Part shown: in pieces, positions 7,145-7,892 of the stretch
How the letters are laid out: every line of letters starts with the position of its first letter
Position numbering within the stretch: position 1 is the stretch's first letter
Assembly (NCBI GenBank): GCA_964574495.1
Contig: CAZNNT010000030.1
Span: forward strand, 1-7,892
DNA from: HO2-45-28 sp964574495
Lineage (GTDB): Bacteria > Patescibacteriota > Minisyncoccia > HO2-45-28
DNA: 7,892 nucleotides
Direction of reading: 5' to 3'
Notes under the pieces: model-generated
Database searches by the model: none
Seen by the model: the letters and a program-made list of their open reading frames with translations, nothing else
Told to the model about the DNA's origin: nothing
Translations under genes and position numbers: made by a program

Positions 7145-7228
7145 GATAAAACGGATAATAGGCGTTTACTTTATGTCTTTTTCCGGCGGCATTGGTTAAA
7201 TTATAGAAAATGTCATGCGGGCAAAAAC

Positions 7229-7258
7229 TTGACAAATCGTATACTTTCATGCTATACT
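7229..7258 (+). promoter_or_regulatory. Sigma70-type promoter of the small zinc-ribbon gene
   Basis: A consensus -35 box TTGACA (7229-7234) is followed after 18 bases by the -10 box TATACT (7253-7258). Transcription should start near 7265, giving a leader of about 45 bases. The octamer TATACTTT occurs twice here, at 7240-7247 inside the spacer and at 7253-7260 at the -10; only the second is correctly spaced from the -35. Confidence 0.75.
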
Positions 7259-7296
7259 TTAGGCGGTGTTTCAGTAATACAACCAACCCAACCAAC

Positions 7297-7305
7297 AGGA
7301 GGTGA
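7297..7305 (+). promoter_or_regulatory. Full-consensus Shine-Dalgarno that fixes the start of the small gene
   Basis: AGGAGGTGA lies at 7297-7305, with six bases between AGGAGG and the ATG at 7309. It is the only strong ribosome binding site in the window: none of the seven complete minus-strand genes has an AGGAGG-like motif at normal spacing. The bases just before it (7281-7296) are an AACC/AACCC repeat without G or T, probably an unstructured leader. Confidence 0.85.
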
Positions 7306-7308
7306 GTC

Positions 7309-7521
7309 ATGCCGTGTCCACATGAAGGCGCAAACCACATGGATTGCCATCACTGTGGTGGATGCCAAGAGCTGGAGAGCTCGATGAAGTATCCACCGGG
7401 TGACCAATTTCCATGGGAGCACAGCGAAGCCCTCTGGCGGTGTCTCTCGTGTGGCAAAACTGAGATGGTTATGAACGGTATTCGAGAACCGCACCCGGAA
7501 CTCGATTACCTCTTCGACTAA
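7309..7521 (+). CDS. Small zinc-ribbon-like protein, 70 aa, function unknown
   Basis: I do not recognise a named family. The 70-residue product is rich in cysteine and histidine: C3, C13, C16 and C19 near the N-terminus and C45 and C48 in the second half, with H5, H10, H14, H15, H38 and H62. The pairs C13-x2-C16 (CHHCGGC) and C45-x2-C48 (RCLSCGKT) resemble the two knuckles of a zinc ribbon, so a single zinc site is likely. There is no signal peptide or membrane segment. The ATG is well fixed by an AGGAGGTGA Shine-Dalgarno six bases upstream, a sigma70-type promoter before that and an intrinsic terminator after the TAA. It is the only plus-strand gene among minus-strand genes. By my count 114 of its 213 bases are G or C (about 53%), against about 42% in a sampled 60-base piece of scpA, and its codon choice differs too. 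This could mean horizontal arrival or strong selection for expression. A nucleic-acid- or protein-binding role is possible but unproven. Confidence 0.82.
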   Translation: MPCPHEGANHMDCHHCGGCQELESSMKYPPGDQFPWEHSEALWRCLSCGKTEMVMNGIREPHPELDYLFD

Positions 7522-7548
7522 ACCGTCTCGGAAGCCACCAAAATCCGT

Positions 7549-7580
7549 AGTACCCGCCATGCGTGGGTACTTTTCATTTT
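7549..7580 (+). terminator. Rho-independent terminator of the small zinc-ribbon gene
   Basis: The arm AGTACCC (7549-7555) pairs with GGGTACT (7565-7571). It can be lengthened inward by a G-T wobble and a C-G pair to leave a short CATGC loop. It is followed directly by TTTTCATTTT (7571-7580). It starts 27 bases after the TAA of the 70-aa gene and points the same way. Hairpin, T-tail and position all fit an intrinsic terminator. Confidence 0.75.
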
Positions 7581-7604
7581 CGTACATCCCTACGCCCCAT
7601 GACA

Positions 7605-7659
7605 CTTTTTATATTTTTTAACTTGCAAAGGCGACGCCTTTGCAAGAAAAATTAAAAAG
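7605..7659. repeat. Long imperfect palindrome with an 11-bp perfect core
   Basis: The core arm CTTGCAAAGGC (7622-7632) is matched perfectly by its reverse complement at 7636-7646 around a 3-base GAC centre. The flanks continue the symmetry: CTTTTTATATTTTTTAA (7605-7621) on the left and AAAAATTAAAAAG (7647-7659) on the right. The reverse complement of the right flank is CTTTTTAATTTTT, so each arm is nearly 30 bases with a few mismatches and gaps. Because the T-run is upstream and the A-run downstream on both strands, it lacks the T-tail of a normal intrinsic terminator. It lies between the terminator of the small plus-strand gene and aspS. Candidates are a bidirectional RNA 3' structure or a small non-autonomous repeat. 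Confidence 0.6.
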
Positions 7660-7695
7660 TTTTAGCGGAAGTCAACCAATTTTTCTATTTTTTCT

Positions 7696-7726
7696 CCCGC
7701 ACTAGAACCTTGCGGTTCAGTGCGGG
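7696..7726. repeat. Inverted repeat (bulged hairpin) downstream of aspS
   Basis: The 8-base arm CCCGCACT (7696-7703) pairs with AGTGCGGG (7719-7726). Inside it GAACC (7705-7709) pairs with GGTTC (7714-7718) around a TTGC loop, with one bulged A at 7704. That gives 13 base pairs in all. On the minus strand, the direction of aspS transcription, the hairpin is followed by A-rich rather than T-rich sequence, so it does not look like a classical intrinsic terminator. It could be an RNA 3'-end stabilising stem or a short dispersed REP-like palindrome. I cannot count other copies from one window. Confidence 0.6.
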
Positions 7727-7744
7727 ACTGCGCTCGCGCAAGGT
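7707..7744. repeat. Alternative stem overlapping the 7696-7726 hairpin
   Basis: ACCTTGCG at 7707-7714 is the exact reverse complement of CGCAAGGT at 7737-7744. This 8-bp stem uses the inner arm and loop of the neighbouring hairpin, so the two folds exclude each other. The enclosed DNA also holds a smaller self-complementary piece, TGCGC/GCGCA, around 7730-7740. The whole stretch (7696-7744) is clearly richer in G+C than the surrounding A/T-rich spacer. The pairing is seen directly; a switching function is only a possibility. Confidence 0.4.
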
Positions 7745-7752
7745 CGCCAATT

Positions 7753-7892
7753 TTATACGCTTCGCTTGTTTTTCTTTCTTTTTATATTCAACCCGAGCTC
7801 GTCCAGCTGTTTTTTATCCAATTCCGACGGTGCTGACATCATCAAATCCCGGCCATCGCCTGTTTTTGGGAAAGCGATTACTTCTCGGATAT
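7753..7892 (-). CDS. aspS: Aspartyl-tRNA synthetase, C-terminal end (partial, cut by the window edge)
   Basis: Only the last 45 codons and the TAA stop lie in the window; the rest of the gene lies beyond the right edge. AspRS charges tRNA-Asp (in many bacteria lacking AsnRS also tRNA-Asn) with aspartate in the cytoplasm. The visible peptide begins IREVIAFPKTGDGRDLMM, then APSELDKKQLDELGL, and finishes with a lysine/arginine-rich tail ending NKRSV. The IREVIAFPK stretch just after class II motif 3, followed by a 'APSE...QL.ELGL' segment, is the typical end of bacterial AspRS. The LysRS in this window ends instead at ILFPTLRPE, which helps tell the two class IIb enzymes apart. The stop is followed by palindromic intergenic DNA. 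I cannot judge the catalytic core, the start or the tRNA specificity from this fragment. Confidence 0.88.
   Translation of the reverse strand, partial: IREVIAFPKTGDGRDLMMSAPSELDKKQLDELGLNIKRKKNKRSV

Noticed and set aside
7143..7199. An 18-codon plus-strand ORF (MIKRIIGVYFMSFSGGIG) with AAAGGA nine bases upstream, in the gap before the small gene
   Set aside because: It is too short to judge, has no clear promoter and looks like chance in A/T-rich DNA; a leader peptide cannot be excluded but is unsupported.
7252..7605. A minus-strand 117-aa open frame across the small zinc-ribbon gene
   Set aside because: It is antisense to a gene with promoter, Shine-Dalgarno and terminator, and has no ribosome site or family motif of its own.
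1..7892. CRISPR arrays, tRNA genes, transposons, toxin-antitoxin pairs or a new defence system
   Set aside because: I saw no regularly spaced repeats, cloverleaf-like sequence, transposase or nuclease motifs; nearly all the DNA is housekeeping coding sequence.

Overview
The window is a compact bacterial chromosome segment, with almost everything on the minus strand. I infer a member of the Candidate Phyla Radiation (Patescibacteria, probably a Parcubacteria-like lineage). The reasons are the very compact versions of penicillin-binding protein 2 and D,D-carboxypeptidase, a divergent MraY, overlapping or near-abutting genes, a near absence of Shine-Dalgarno sites in the main gene block, and short palindromes between genes. 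TGA ends three of the genes (scpB, dacA, mraY) exactly where the next gene begins, so the code is standard and not the UGA=Gly code of Gracilibacteria/Absconditabacteria. The taxonomic call is inference; no rRNA gene is present to confirm it.

Layout, in the direction of minus-strand transcription. At the right edge (7753-7892) is the C-terminal end of aspartyl-tRNA synthetase. Next comes an intergenic stretch of about 230 bases with two palindromic elements (7605-7659 and 7696-7744) and a rho-independent terminator that serves the only plus-strand gene. That gene (7309-7521, 70 aa, zinc-ribbon-like) has its own sigma70-type promoter, a full-strength Shine-Dalgarno and the terminator, and its base composition differs from its neighbours. 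A minus-strand run follows: scpA, scpB, dacA-like, mraY, mrdA (PBP2). The genes are 4 bases apart (scpA/scpB), overlap by ATGA (scpB/dacA and dacA/mraY) or are 10 bases apart (mraY/mrdA), so this is almost certainly one operon. Then a good promoter in the short gap after mrdA starts a second unit, greA-lysS, which reaches the left edge. A perfect inverted repeat immediately follows lysS and may terminate it.

Together the genes cover chromosome condensation (ScpA/ScpB, the kleisin and winged-helix partners of SMC), the first membrane step of peptidoglycan synthesis (MraY), side-wall transpeptidation (PBP2), peptide trimming (DacA-like), rescue of stalled RNA polymerase (GreA) and charging of tRNA-Lys and tRNA-Asp. 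All are housekeeping functions. I found no CRISPR array, tRNA, rRNA, transposase or defence system. The observations most worth a second look are the self-contained small zinc-ribbon gene, substitutions in otherwise invariant MraY motifs, the shortened N-terminal region of PBP2 and the palindromes beside aspS.
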